Shown piece by piece: positions 1 through 6,849 of a DNA stretch of 8,747 nt (positions are counted from its first letter, which is position 1; each line of letters opens with the position of its first letter). Origin of the DNA: JBGPIT01 sp041485125 (lineage in GTDB: Bacteria > Desulfobacterota > Binatia > UTPRO1); assembly GCA_041485125.1 (NCBI GenBank), contig JBGPIT010000212.1, positions 1 to 8,747 of the forward strand. The letters run 5' to 3'. The notes beneath the pieces were generated by a model. The model searched no databases, was not told the origin of the DNA, and saw only the letters and a list, made by a program, of their open reading frames with translations. The position numbers were made by a program, and so were the translations under genes.

Positions 1-725
1 AGTTTCTCGCCCTCGTCTCGCACGAGCTTCGGGCGCCGCTTCAGGCCATCCTTGGGTGGACGGAGCATCTCCGAGAGGAGGGCATCGACAGGGAACTCCT
101 GGACCATGCGCTCGACACCATCGAGCGCAGCGTCAAGACGCAGACGAGACTGGTCGCCGACCTGCTCGATGCCGCCCGCATCGCAGCCGGAAAGTTTCGC
201 CTCGAGGTACAGCCGCTCGCGCTCGCGCGCGTCGTGCGTGCGGCCGTCGTGACGGTCCGTGCGACGGCGAACGCGAAGGGGATTCGGCTCGAGACGACGC
301 TGGCGCCGGCGTCGGTCCTGGGCGATGCCGACCGGCTTCAGCAGGTGGTGTGGAACCTGCTGTCCAACGCCGTGAAGTTCACGCCAGATGGTGGCTGTGT
401 GCAGGTCGTGGTCACGACGGTTCGGGACCGGGCGCGGCTCATCGTGCGGGATACGGGGAGGGGCATCGATCGCGACTTCCTTCCGCACGTCTTCGAGCGC
501 TTTGCGCAGGCCGACCAGCCGACGATCCGATCACACGGCGGTCTCGGCGTGGGGCTGGACATCGTCCGCCATATCATCGAGCAGCACGGCGGCTGCGTGC
601 TCGCCGAGAGCGACGGCGCAGGGCACGGGGCGACATTCATCGTCGAGCTGCCGCGTCTCCGGACCCGGCCGGCGCGCCCCAGCACGCGCTCCCACGCCTG
701 CACTCCGGACGACCGATCGGCTTGA
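1..725 (+). CDS. Sensor histidine kinase, C-terminal part (5' end outside window)
   Basis: The frame is open from base 3 to a TGA at 723-725 and gives 240 residues with no start in the window, so only the catalytic core is present. It begins inside the dimerisation/phosphoacceptor domain: the H box is VSHELRAP with the phosphorylated His encoded at 21-23. The HATPase domain follows, with N box WNLLSNAVKF (Asn about fragment residue 122), G1 box DTGRGID (about 150), F box FERFAQAD (about 164) and G2 box GGLGVGLDIV (about 179). It should autophosphorylate on His and pass phosphate to a response regulator. No receiver domain follows; the last 20 or so residues are Arg/Pro-rich and unstructured. 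Sensor domains and partner regulator lie upstream and cannot be seen. Nothing in the sequence ties it to N2O reduction except position 370 bases before nosZ on the same strand. The family call is firm; the signal sensed is unknown. Confidence 0.93.
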   Translation, partial: FLALVSHELRAPLQAILGWTEHLREEGIDRELLDHALDTIERSVKTQTRLVADLLDAARIAAGKFRLEVQPLALARVVRAAVVTVRATANAKGIRLETTLAPASVLGDADRLQQVVWNLLSNAVKFTPDGGCVQVVVTTVRDRARLIVRDTGRGIDRDFLPHVFERFAQADQPTIRSHGGLGVGLDIVRHIIEQHGGCVLAESDGAGHGATFIVELPRLRTRPARPSTRSHACTPDDRSA

Positions 726-930
726 GCACCGCGCTCTGGCTGACCGGCGGCGTGTGGCTCCCCCGACCCGAAGGCATTGCGCCGCCAATGAACCGGCCGA
801 TGGCGACGCTCAACCGAGGAGCGACGATCACGTTCTCATCTTCGCAAACCCGCTCAGTCACGATTCCCGGCTGTGAGAAGCCCCGACGTCTGCAGGCAGG
901 CAATTCCGCGGCGTACCACGAGAAAATCAG

Positions 931-946
931 TGGCACGTGCTCTGCT
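931..946 (+). promoter_or_regulatory. Candidate sigma-54 (RpoN) -24/-12 promoter
   Basis: TGGCACG at 931-937, four bases, then CTGCT at 942-946. The invariant GG and GC dinucleotides are separated by exactly ten bases, as in the consensus TGGCACG-N4-TTGCW, with one mismatch in the -12 half. Transcription would begin near 957, about 140 bases before the nosZ ATG. I saw no clear activator-binding repeat upstream, and a 16-base match in a GC-rich region can be chance. Confidence 0.35.
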
Positions 947-967
947 CACCACGCTCGTTATGGATGA

Positions 968-1099
968 ACGGGACGGAGTGATCTCGAGCTACCTCGCGCC
1001 GACCACAAGCGCATCGCCGACCTTCTCGAGCGCGCGGGCTATGACCCTGGGCTGATCGACGAGCCCATCCCAACCGAACACGAGGAGATGAGATCATGA
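968..1099 (+). pseudogene. Start-less C-terminal tail of a lost gene upstream of nosZ
   Basis: This frame opens right after an in-frame TGA (965-967), has no ATG or GTG start, and ends at a TGA (1097-1099) sharing ATGA with the nosZ start. From 995 to 1090 it reads like real protein: 27 of 32 codons end in G or C, and the product (RADHKRIADLLERAGYDPGL then an acidic, Pro-containing end) suggests a helix followed by a tail. It has the same 4-base overlap with its neighbour as every other gene in the operon. I take it as the 3' end of a former operon gene whose body was lost by deletion, rearrangement or frameshift. I do not recognise the family. An assembly misjoin is also possible. Confidence 0.45.
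1083..1087 (+). promoter_or_regulatory. Ribosome binding site of nosZ
   Basis: AGGAG lies eight bases before the ATG at 1096. It supports that start, which also gives a signal peptide right at the N-terminus. Confidence 0.75.
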
Positions 1100-3123
1100 C
1101 GACCAAAGGACGCACTTCCGCGATCGTGCTGGCGCTCGCGGCGGCGGCGCTGGCATTGCTGTCGCGGCCGGCGACCAACCCCGCGATCGGGACGAGCGAT
1201 GCGGCGCCGGGCGGCAATCCGCTCGACGAGATCATCCAGCAGCGTGGCCTCACGCCCGACGAGGCGGAGGCGGCGCTGAAGACGTTCGTGCCGCCCGGGA
1301 AGTACGACGATTTCATCATGTTCACGTCGGGCGGTCACCGCGGCACCATCATGCTCTACGGCATCCCGTCGATGCGCCTCCTGAAGGAGATTCCGGTGTG
1401 GGCGCCGGACGCCTGGCAAGGCTGGGATCAGGGCGACATCGCGTCCGGTGAGATCGTGAAGAAGGGATCGTTCGGCGCCGGGCTGCCGACGCAGACCTGG
1501 GGCGACCTCCACCATCCGCAGATGTCGCTCACCAACGGCAAGTACGACGGCGAGTGGGTGATCGGCACCGACAAGAGCGCGGGGCGCGTCGCGATCATCT
1601 CGCTCAAGGACTTCAAGACCAAGAGCATCTACAAGATCCCGAACATCGACTCCGACCACCACGGCGTCTTCACCGACTCGAGCGAGTACATCATCGTCAG
1701 CACCTTCTTCCCCGAGCCGTTCAACGAGCCGAACGGCTACGCGCCGATCGAGGACTACAAGACCAAGTACAAGGGCAACGTCAGCTTTCTGAAGTTCGAC
1801 CACGAGAAGGGCCGCATCGTTCCCGCCGACTCGTTCCAGATCGAGCTGCCGCCCTACTTCCAGGATCTCTCGATCGCCGGACGTGGCCCGTCGGACGGCT
1901 ACTTCTTCATCAACTCGATGAACGTCGAGATGGCGACGGGCGGCGACCTCGAGGGCAAGCCCTCGATGGAGATCGCCGCCTCCCAGCGCGAGATGGACTA
2001 CCTCCACGTCATCGACTGGAAGAAGGCGGCCGAGGTCGCGAAGGACGCCACCAAGACCAAGATGATCAACGGCATCAAGGTGATCTCGCTCCCGACCGTC
2101 GTCGCCGAGAAGCTCATGTACTTCGTCCCCGAGTCGAAGAGCCCGCACGGCGTCGACCTGGTGCCCGGCGGCGAGTACGTGATCGTGTCGGGCAAGCTCG
2201 ATCCGCACGTCACCGCTTACTCGGTCGAGAAGATCAAGCAGGCGATCGCCGCCGAGAACTTCGAGGGCAAGGACGACTTCGGCGTCCCGGTCCTCAAGTA
2301 CGACGCCTGCGTCGCCGGCTACATCGAGACCGGCCTCGGGCCGCTCCACAGCGTCTTCGACGGCAACGGGAACGGCTACACCTCGCACTTCCTCGACTCG
2401 ACCGTCGTCAAGTGGACGATCGGGCCGCCGTACAATCCGCCGGAGAAAGCCTGGAAGGTCGTCGACAAGGTGTCGGTCCACTACAACATCGGCCATCTGC
2501 AGGCGCCGGCGTCGAACACGAGGAAGCCGTCGGGCAAGTACATCGTCGCGCTCAACAAGTGGTCCGTCGACCGCTTCCCGCCGCTCGGCCCGCTGCACCC
2601 GCAAAATCTGCAGCTGATCGACATCAGCGGTCCGAAGATGAAGCTGCTCTCCGATACCCCGAGCATCGGCGAGCCGCACAACTCGATGATCGTGCCTGTC
2701 GAGCTGCTCCAGCCGTGGACGACGTATCCGGAGACCGGCTGGGACGCGATTGCGATGCGGCACTCCGACCACGCGACGGAACAGGGCAAGGAAGCGGTGA
2801 CGCGGAACGGCAACACCGTGACGGTGAACGGCACGCTCGTCCGCTCCCACTTCACGCCCGACATCGTGCGCGTGAAGGAGGGCGACCACGTCGTTTTCAA
2901 CTGGACGAACGTCGAGAGCGCCCGTGACGCGACTCACGGCTTCGGCCTGCACGGCTACAACGTGAATCTCTCGGTCGATCCCGGCGCAACCGAGAGCGCC
3001 GAGATCGTGGCGAGCAAGGCCGGCGTGTACCCGTTCTACTGCACCGAGTTCTGCTCGGCGCTGCACATGGAATTCACCGGCTGGATGCTGGTCGAGCCGA
3101 AGAAGCAGGAGGCGAAGAAGTGA
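1096..3123 (+). CDS. nosZ: Nitrous oxide reductase, clade II (Sec-dependent) type
   Basis: Periplasmic copper enzyme reducing N2O to N2, the last step of denitrification; 675 residues, normal for clade II. The N-terminus (about 8-22 hydrophobic) is a Sec-type signal with no twin-arginine motif, the hallmark separating clade II from clade I. The seven-bladed propeller carries all seven expected CuZ histidines: H139 and H140 (GDLHHPQ), H189 (DHHGVF), H351 (SPHGVD), H418 (GPLHSVF), H467 (NIGHLQA) and H528 (GEPHNS). The C-terminal cupredoxin domain (about 575-668) carries CuA: H614 (ATHGF), C649 and C653 (CTEFC, Glu where clade I has Trp) and H657. The remaining ligand is a Met three residues after that His in NosZ and cytochrome oxidase subunit II; here it is F660 (HMEFTGWM). 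Whether M658 or M664 substitutes is unknown. The last ten residues are Lys-rich. The next gene starts inside its stop codon. Confidence 0.97.
   Translation: MTTKGRTSAIVLALAAAALALLSRPATNPAIGTSDAAPGGNPLDEIIQQRGLTPDEAEAALKTFVPPGKYDDFIMFTSGGHRGTIMLYGIPSMRLLKEIPVWAPDAWQGWDQGDIASGEIVKKGSFGAGLPTQTWGDLHHPQMSLTNGKYDGEWVIGTDKSAGRVAIISLKDFKTKSIYKIPNIDSDHHGVFTDSSEYIIVSTFFPEPFNEPNGYAPIEDYKTKYKGNVSFLKFDHEKGRIVPADSFQIELPPYFQDLSIAGRGPSDGYFFINSMNVEMATGGDLEGKPSMEIAASQREMDYLHVIDWKKAAEVAKDATKTKMINGIKVISLPTVVAEKLMYFVPESKSPHGVDLVPGGEYVIVSGKLDPHVTAYSVEKIKQAIAAENFEGKDDFGVPVLKYDACVAGYIETGLGPLHSVFDGNGNGYTSHFLDSTVVKWTIGPPYNPPEKAWKVVDKVSVHYNIGHLQAPASNTRKPSGKYIVALNKWSVDRFPPLGPLHPQNLQLIDISGPKMKLLSDTPSIGEPHNSMIVPVELLQPWTTYPETGWDAIAMRHSDHATEQGKEAVTRNGNTVTVNGTLVRSHFTPDIVRVKEGDHVVFNWTNVESARDATHGFGLHGYNVNLSVDPGATESAEIVASKAGVYPFYCTEFCSALHMEFTGWMLVEPKKQEAKK
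3107..3112 (+). promoter_or_regulatory. Ribosome binding site fixing the GTG start of the nosB-nosD fusion
   Basis: A perfect AGGAGG inside the end of nosZ sits seven bases before the GTG at 3120. It is the best Shine-Dalgarno match in the operon and argues that translation begins at this GTG rather than at a later in-frame ATG (codon 27), so the odd N-terminal extension is probably translated. Confidence 0.7.
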
Positions 3124-5327
3124 CCGACGACCGCGCTCGGAGCGCCGGCGACGACGAGGCACCAGCGTCGCAAGCGATCGGTTGCGCGGCGGCCGTGATG
3201 ACGCCGATCCGGGCGGCAGACCCCGCCGCCCGCGCGCTCGATGATCCGCGCGCGACCGCGGCGACATCAGGCTCGAGCGGTGTGCCAACCGCCGGTAGCG
3301 ACGCGGCACCGACACGGCCGGTGCCGTCGCAACTCGAGCGGACGTCGGCGCGCAATCCCGCCGCGTCCGAACGGCGAGCGCCCGATCCCGTCGCGACCGT
3401 CACGATCGTCGCGGTCGCCGTGATCGCGCTCGTGCTGTCGTGGCTCTTGCCCTGGTGGGTGATGAAGGCGCGCGCGCCGCAGTACGGCCAGCGCACGCTC
3501 GTCGTCGAGATCGGACCGCGCACCGTCGAAGGTGACATCCGCGAAATCGACCTGCTCGGACACTACGTCGGCATCCAGCCGATGGGCACGATCGCGCACA
3601 TCGAGCGGACGATCGCGCCGTTCGGTGTCTGCGCGACGATCCTCGGCGTGCTCGCATGCGGGTTCTGCCGCCGCCGCTGGTTGCGAGTCCTCGCGGTGCT
3701 GCCGGCGATCGTGATGCCGGTCCTCGTCCTCGTCGACTTGAAGCTCTGGATGGTGAAAACGGTCCACGACCGGAACCAGGACTCGTCGCTGAACCTCACC
3801 GTGAAGAGCATCGACCCGAAGCTCTTCGGCGAGTACGAGGTGGGACAGTTCAAGGTCGCGACCGAGCTCGGGGGCGGGTTCTACGCGGGCGCGCTGGCGT
3901 CGCTGCTCGGCTTGGGCTTGGCGTTCGCGGTGCCGCTCTCGATCGGGCGCCGCCGCGTCGTCGCGATCGTCCTCGGCGCGGGAGTTGCCGCGACGATCGC
4001 CGCGCCGGCGCATGCGGCGGAGCTCGCGGTCGGCAACGGCTACGACACGATCGCGGCCGCCGTCACGGCGGCACGCGACGGCGACGTGGTACTCATACCG
4101 GAAGGCATCCATCACGAGCACGTGACCCTCGACCGCTCGGTGCGCCTCGTCGGCCGGCCGGGTGCCGTGATCGACGGCGACGGCGAGGGCACGGTGCTCC
4201 GCATCACCGCGCCGGGTGTGGAAGTGCGCGGCCTCACCGTCCGTGGGAGCGGCTCGACGTACACCAGCGAAGACACCGGTATCCGCATCGATCACGCCGC
4301 CGACGTACGCGTCGTCGATACCCGGATCGAGGACACGCTCTTCGGGATCTTCGTCGCGCAGGGCGACCGCTGCGTCATCGAGCGCTCGACGGTGATCGGC
4401 AAGGACCTGCCGCACGTCCGCCGCGGCGACGGCATCCGCCTCTGGTACTCGAGCGGCTGCCGGCTGACGGGCAACCTCGTCGAGCGCAGCCGCGACGTCG
4501 TGATCTGGTACTCGTCGGGGACGCTGGTCGAGGACAACGTCGTCCGCACCAGCCGCTACGGCCTCCACTACATGTACTCCGATCGCAACGTCTTCCATCG
4601 CAACCGCTTCGAGGACAACCAGGTCGGCGCCGCGATCATGTACAGCCGCGGCATCGAGCTCACCGAGAACGCTTTCTCGTTCTCGCGCGGGCCGGCGGCG
4701 TACGGCGTGCTCCTGAAGGACGCCGACGACGTCTTCATCACCGGCAACCGTTTCATCGAGAACACGACCGGTCTCTTCATCGACGGCGCGCCACAGTCGA
4801 AGGACGGCCGCGTCGACGTGCACGGAAACCTGATTGCGCGGAACGACGTCGGGCTCGCGCTCCAGCCGCTCTCGCGGCGCATCCGATTCTGGGAGAACGC
4901 TTTCGTCGGCAATCGCGGCCAGGTGCAGATCGTCGGGACCGGCAGCGCCGATGAGAACGTCTGGGCGGTCGGCGGTCGCGGCAACTACTGGAGCGACGCG
5001 ACGCTGTACGACCGCGACGGCGACGGCGTCTCGGAGTTGCCGTACCGCCTCGAGAGCACGTACGAGGTCCTCGCCGATCGCTATCCGGCGCTGGCGTTCT
5101 TCGATGCGACGCCGGCGGCGGAGGCCATCGATCTCGCCGCGCGCCTCTTTCCCATTTTCGCGCCGCGCCCCAAGCTCACCGACCCGTATCCTCTGGTACA
5201 GGCACCCCTCACCGCGTGGACGCGGAGCGACGGCGCGGCGACCGGTCGCGCCGGCTTCGCCGTCGCCGGTGTCGCACTGCTCTCGCTCGGCGCGCTTTGC
5301 GTCGCCGGCGGCGTAGTGCGGGTATGA
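3120..5327 (+). CDS. nosD: NosB-like membrane domain fused to NosD copper-site maturation protein
   Basis: 735 residues, GTG start overlapping the nosZ stop. Residues 1-90 are a Pro/Ala/Arg-rich, probably disordered extension. Residues 92-275 resemble NosB, the membrane protein encoded between nosZ and nosD in clade II operons: helices near 92-112, 167-183, 187-207 and 253-275, with PWWVMKARAPQY after the first and a loop containing HYVGIQPM. Residues 276-299 look exactly like a Sec signal peptide (three Arg, hydrophobic core, AHA before AEL). From about 305 to 625 is the NosD right-handed beta-helix, with repeating turns marked by LWYSS, IWYSS, HYMYS and IMYSR, then GNYWSD and a DRDGDG acidic loop (631-636) typical of NosD. 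A final helix (about 712-732) ends the protein. NosD works in the periplasm with NosF and NosY to assemble CuZ. The NosD part is certain; the NosB assignment rests on position and topology. A merged pair of genes by sequencing error seems unlikely because the frame is open throughout. Confidence 0.9.
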   Translation: MTDDRARSAGDDEAPASQAIGCAAAVMTPIRAADPAARALDDPRATAATSGSSGVPTAGSDAAPTRPVPSQLERTSARNPAASERRAPDPVATVTIVAVAVIALVLSWLLPWWVMKARAPQYGQRTLVVEIGPRTVEGDIREIDLLGHYVGIQPMGTIAHIERTIAPFGVCATILGVLACGFCRRRWLRVLAVLPAIVMPVLVLVDLKLWMVKTVHDRNQDSSLNLTVKSIDPKLFGEYEVGQFKVATELGGGFYAGALASLLGLGLAFAVPLSIGRRRVVAIVLGAGVAATIAAPAHAAELAVGNGYDTIAAAVTAARDGDVVLIPEGIHHEHVTLDRSVRLVGRPGAVIDGDGEGTVLRITAPGVEVRGLTVRGSGSTYTSEDTGIRIDHAADVRVVDTRIEDTLFGIFVAQGDRCVIERSTVIGKDLPHVRRGDGIRLWYSSGCRLTGNLVERSRDVVIWYSSGTLVEDNVVRTSRYGLHYMYSDRNVFHRNRFEDNQVGAAIMYSRGIELTENAFSFSRGPAAYGVLLKDADDVFITGNRFIENTTGLFIDGAPQSKDGRVDVHGNLIARNDVGLALQPLSRRIRFWENAFVGNRGQVQIVGTGSADENVWAVGGRGNYWSDATLYDRDGDGVSELPYRLESTYEVLADRYPALAFFDATPAAEAIDLAARLFPIFAPRPKLTDPYPLVQAPLTAWTRSDGAATGRAGFAVAGVALLSLGALCVAGGVVRV

Positions 5328-6019
5328 TTGTCGCCAGCGAGCTCCGCCTCGCGCTCGACGGCCGCACGATTCTCGAAGGTATCGATTTTCGGATCGCGCG
5401 TGGCGAGTCGGTTGCGCTGGTCGGCCCGAACGGCTCCGGCAAGACGAGCATCCTCCGCTGCATCCTCGGCCTCGTGCCGTTCACCGGCCGGATCACGGTC
5501 GGCGGCCACGACGCGGTCCGGGAGCCGGTCGCCGCGCGGACGCTCTGCGCGTACGTCCCCCAGAAGCCGGCGTTTGGTGACGTGCGCGCGATCGACGCGC
5601 TCACGTTCGTCGCCCGCCTGCGGCGGATCGATGCCGGGCGGATCACCGCCGCGCTCCGCGCCGTCGACCTCGAGCCATACGCGCGGCTCTCGGTGCGGCG
5701 TTTTTCCGGCGGCATGCAGCAACGCCTTTCGCTCGCGGCGGCACTCCTCGTCGACGCGCCGGTGCTGCTCTTCGACGAGCCGACGGCGAACCTCGACCGC
5801 GACGCACAGGCGACGTTCCTCGACATGGTCGCACGTCTGCGTGACGAAGGGCGGACCCTCGTTCTCGCCTCGCATCGTCCCGAGGAGGTCGAACGCCTGA
5901 CCGAACGCGTGCTCCACGTCGATCGCGGCCGGATCACGCCGGACGGCGTATCGCACCCGGCTCTCACCGTCCCGCCGGGGCGGGTGATCCGGCTCGCGGT
6001 ACGGGCGGTGACGCGATGA
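5324..6019 (+). CDS. nosF: NosF, ABC transporter ATP-binding subunit for CuZ maturation
   Basis: 231 residues. The ATG at 5324 overlaps the nosD stop (ATGA) and gives an N-terminus starting directly with the first ABC strand; the same frame is open back to 5216 but that would add an Arg-rich stretch inside nosD. All nucleotide-binding motifs are intact: Walker A GPNGSGKT (34-41), Q-loop Gln80 (YVPQKPAF), signature FSGGMQQR (127-134), Walker B VLLFDEPT with D151 and E152, D-loop NLDRD, and switch His184 (ASHRPEE). NosF is the cytoplasmic ATPase that, with NosY, drives the NosDFY complex needed for sulfur/copper assembly of CuZ in NosZ. It is compact, with only a short tail after the switch region, whereas some clade I NosF proteins are near 300 residues. 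No good Shine-Dalgarno precedes it, so translation probably depends on coupling to nosD. Confidence 0.95.
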   Translation: MIVASELRLALDGRTILEGIDFRIARGESVALVGPNGSGKTSILRCILGLVPFTGRITVGGHDAVREPVAARTLCAYVPQKPAFGDVRAIDALTFVARLRRIDAGRITAALRAVDLEPYARLSVRRFSGGMQQRLSLAAALLVDAPVLLFDEPTANLDRDAQATFLDMVARLRDEGRTLVLASHRPEEVERLTERVLHVDRGRITPDGVSHPALTVPPGRVIRLAVRAVTR

Positions 6020-6849
6020 GGTTTCGCACGATCGGCCTCGTCGGCGGCCGGGAGCTTCGCGAGGCGATCCGCAGCCGCTGGTTCGTGCTCGCGGCCGCTT
6101 GCTTCTTCGCGCTCTCGCTCGGACTCGCGATGCTCGGTCTCGCCGGCGCCGCCCGCTCCGGGCTCGCGGGTTTCGATCGGACGACCGCGAGCCTCTTGAA
6201 CCTCGCACTCGTCTTCGTGCCGCTTCTCGCGCTCGCCCTCGGCGGCCTCGGCATCGCCGGCGAGCTCGAGGACGGGTCGCTCGCAACCGTCCTCGCGCAG
6301 CCGGTCACGCGTCTCGAGGTCTACCTCGGCACGTATCTCGGCCTACTCGTGGCGCTCGCGGCGTCGGTGTCGCTGGGCTTCGGCGCAACGGCGCTCGCCG
6401 TCGCCGCGTTCGCGGGAGGCGGCAACGTCTGGGGTTTCGCTGGCCTCGTCGGTTTGGTCCTGCTCCTCGCCGCGGCGACGCTCGCGATCGGCAGTGCGCT
6501 CGCCGTCGCCACCCGCGGCCGCGCGCGGGTGATCGGCGCCGTCTTCGCCGTTTGGCTCGCTCTCGTCTACGTGTCCGATCTCGGCACGATCGGCCTCAGC
6601 ATCGCGCGCACGCTCGCGCCGGCGCAGATCTTCTTTCTCGCGCTCTTGAACCCGGTCCAGCAGGCGCGTGTCCTCGGTACGCTCGCACTCACGAGCCGCG
6701 TCGACGTACTCGGGCCGGTCGGCCTCTACGGTCTCGACCATTTCGGCCATGCCGGTCTGGCGGCATTGCTCGCCGCGGCGTTGCTGACTGCGACGATCGT
6801 GCCGCTCGCGCTCGGGTATGGGCTCTTCCGGAAGACGCCGATCACATGA
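6016..6849 (+). CDS. nosY: NosY, ABC-2 type permease for CuZ maturation
   Basis: 277 residues, ATG overlapping the nosF stop. Six hydrophobic segments are visible at about 22-43, 58-81, 105-133, 140-164, 171-188 and 247-270, the usual count for NosY. An N-terminal amphipathic, Arg-rich stretch (GGRELREAIRSRW) would lie at the cytoplasmic face where the permease meets NosF. The cytoplasmic loop after helix 2 reads ELEDGSLATVLAQPVTR (about 83-99), the E-x-G-[ST]-x4-L-x-QP-x2-R pattern shared by NosY and related ABC-2 permeases. It forms the membrane part of NosDFY and handles an unidentified, probably sulfur-containing, species for CuZ. The large loop at 189-246 between helices 5 and 6 likely faces the periplasm and could dock NosD. 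Start and stop are fixed by overlaps on both sides. Confidence 0.94.
   Translation: MRFRTIGLVGGRELREAIRSRWFVLAAACFFALSLGLAMLGLAGAARSGLAGFDRTTASLLNLALVFVPLLALALGGLGIAGELEDGSLATVLAQPVTRLEVYLGTYLGLLVALAASVSLGFGATALAVAAFAGGGNVWGFAGLVGLVLLLAAATLAIGSALAVATRGRARVIGAVFAVWLALVYVSDLGTIGLSIARTLAPAQIFFLALLNPVQQARVLGTLALTSRVDVLGPVGLYGLDHFGHAGLAALLAAALLTATIVPLALGYGLFRKTPIT

Larger units (their letters stand above)
726..1095. other. Gap between the kinase and nosZ; no complete gene
   Basis: No complete recognisable gene lies here. GC falls from about 72% (721-780) to about 63% (781-900) and 57% (901-960), lower than the flanking coding DNA. The stretch holds a sigma-54-like element at 931-946, a start-less coding-like tail from 968 that overlaps the nosZ start, and the nosZ ribosome binding site. 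I found no convincing rho-independent terminator after the kinase and no clear FNR-type TTGAT-N4-ATCAA palindrome. The promoter for the nos operon should be here unless it is transcribed from further upstream. Confidence 0.7.

Noticed and set aside
726..800. Possible terminator after the histidine kinase
   Set aside because: Only a short CCGATCGG palindrome (713-720) and GC-rich partial repeats, with no stem-loop followed by a T run.
56..967. 303-codon + strand frame overlapping the kinase and the gap
   Set aside because: Up to 725 it is an out-of-frame shadow of the kinase; beyond that it shows no recognisable protein. Only the piece after its stop (from 968) looks coding.
1039..3315. Very long minus-strand open frame (758 codons) across nosZ
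   Set aside because: It is antisense to nosZ, whose ligand motifs and signal peptide are unmistakable; the product is an Arg/Val/Asp/Leu-rich shadow typical of GC-rich DNA.
3267..4823. Minus-strand open frame (518 codons) across the nosB-nosD fusion
   Set aside because: Shadow frame with biased Arg/Asp/Val/Ala composition, no domain recognised, and it overlaps a motif-supported gene.
5216..5323. Upstream extension of nosF to an earlier start
   Set aside because: It would lie inside the end of nosD and add an Arg-rich stretch absent from ABC ATPases; the ATG at 5324 with ATGA overlap fits better.
5081..6286. Minus-strand open frame (401 codons) over nosF
   Set aside because: Arg-rich shadow opposite an intact ABC ATPase.
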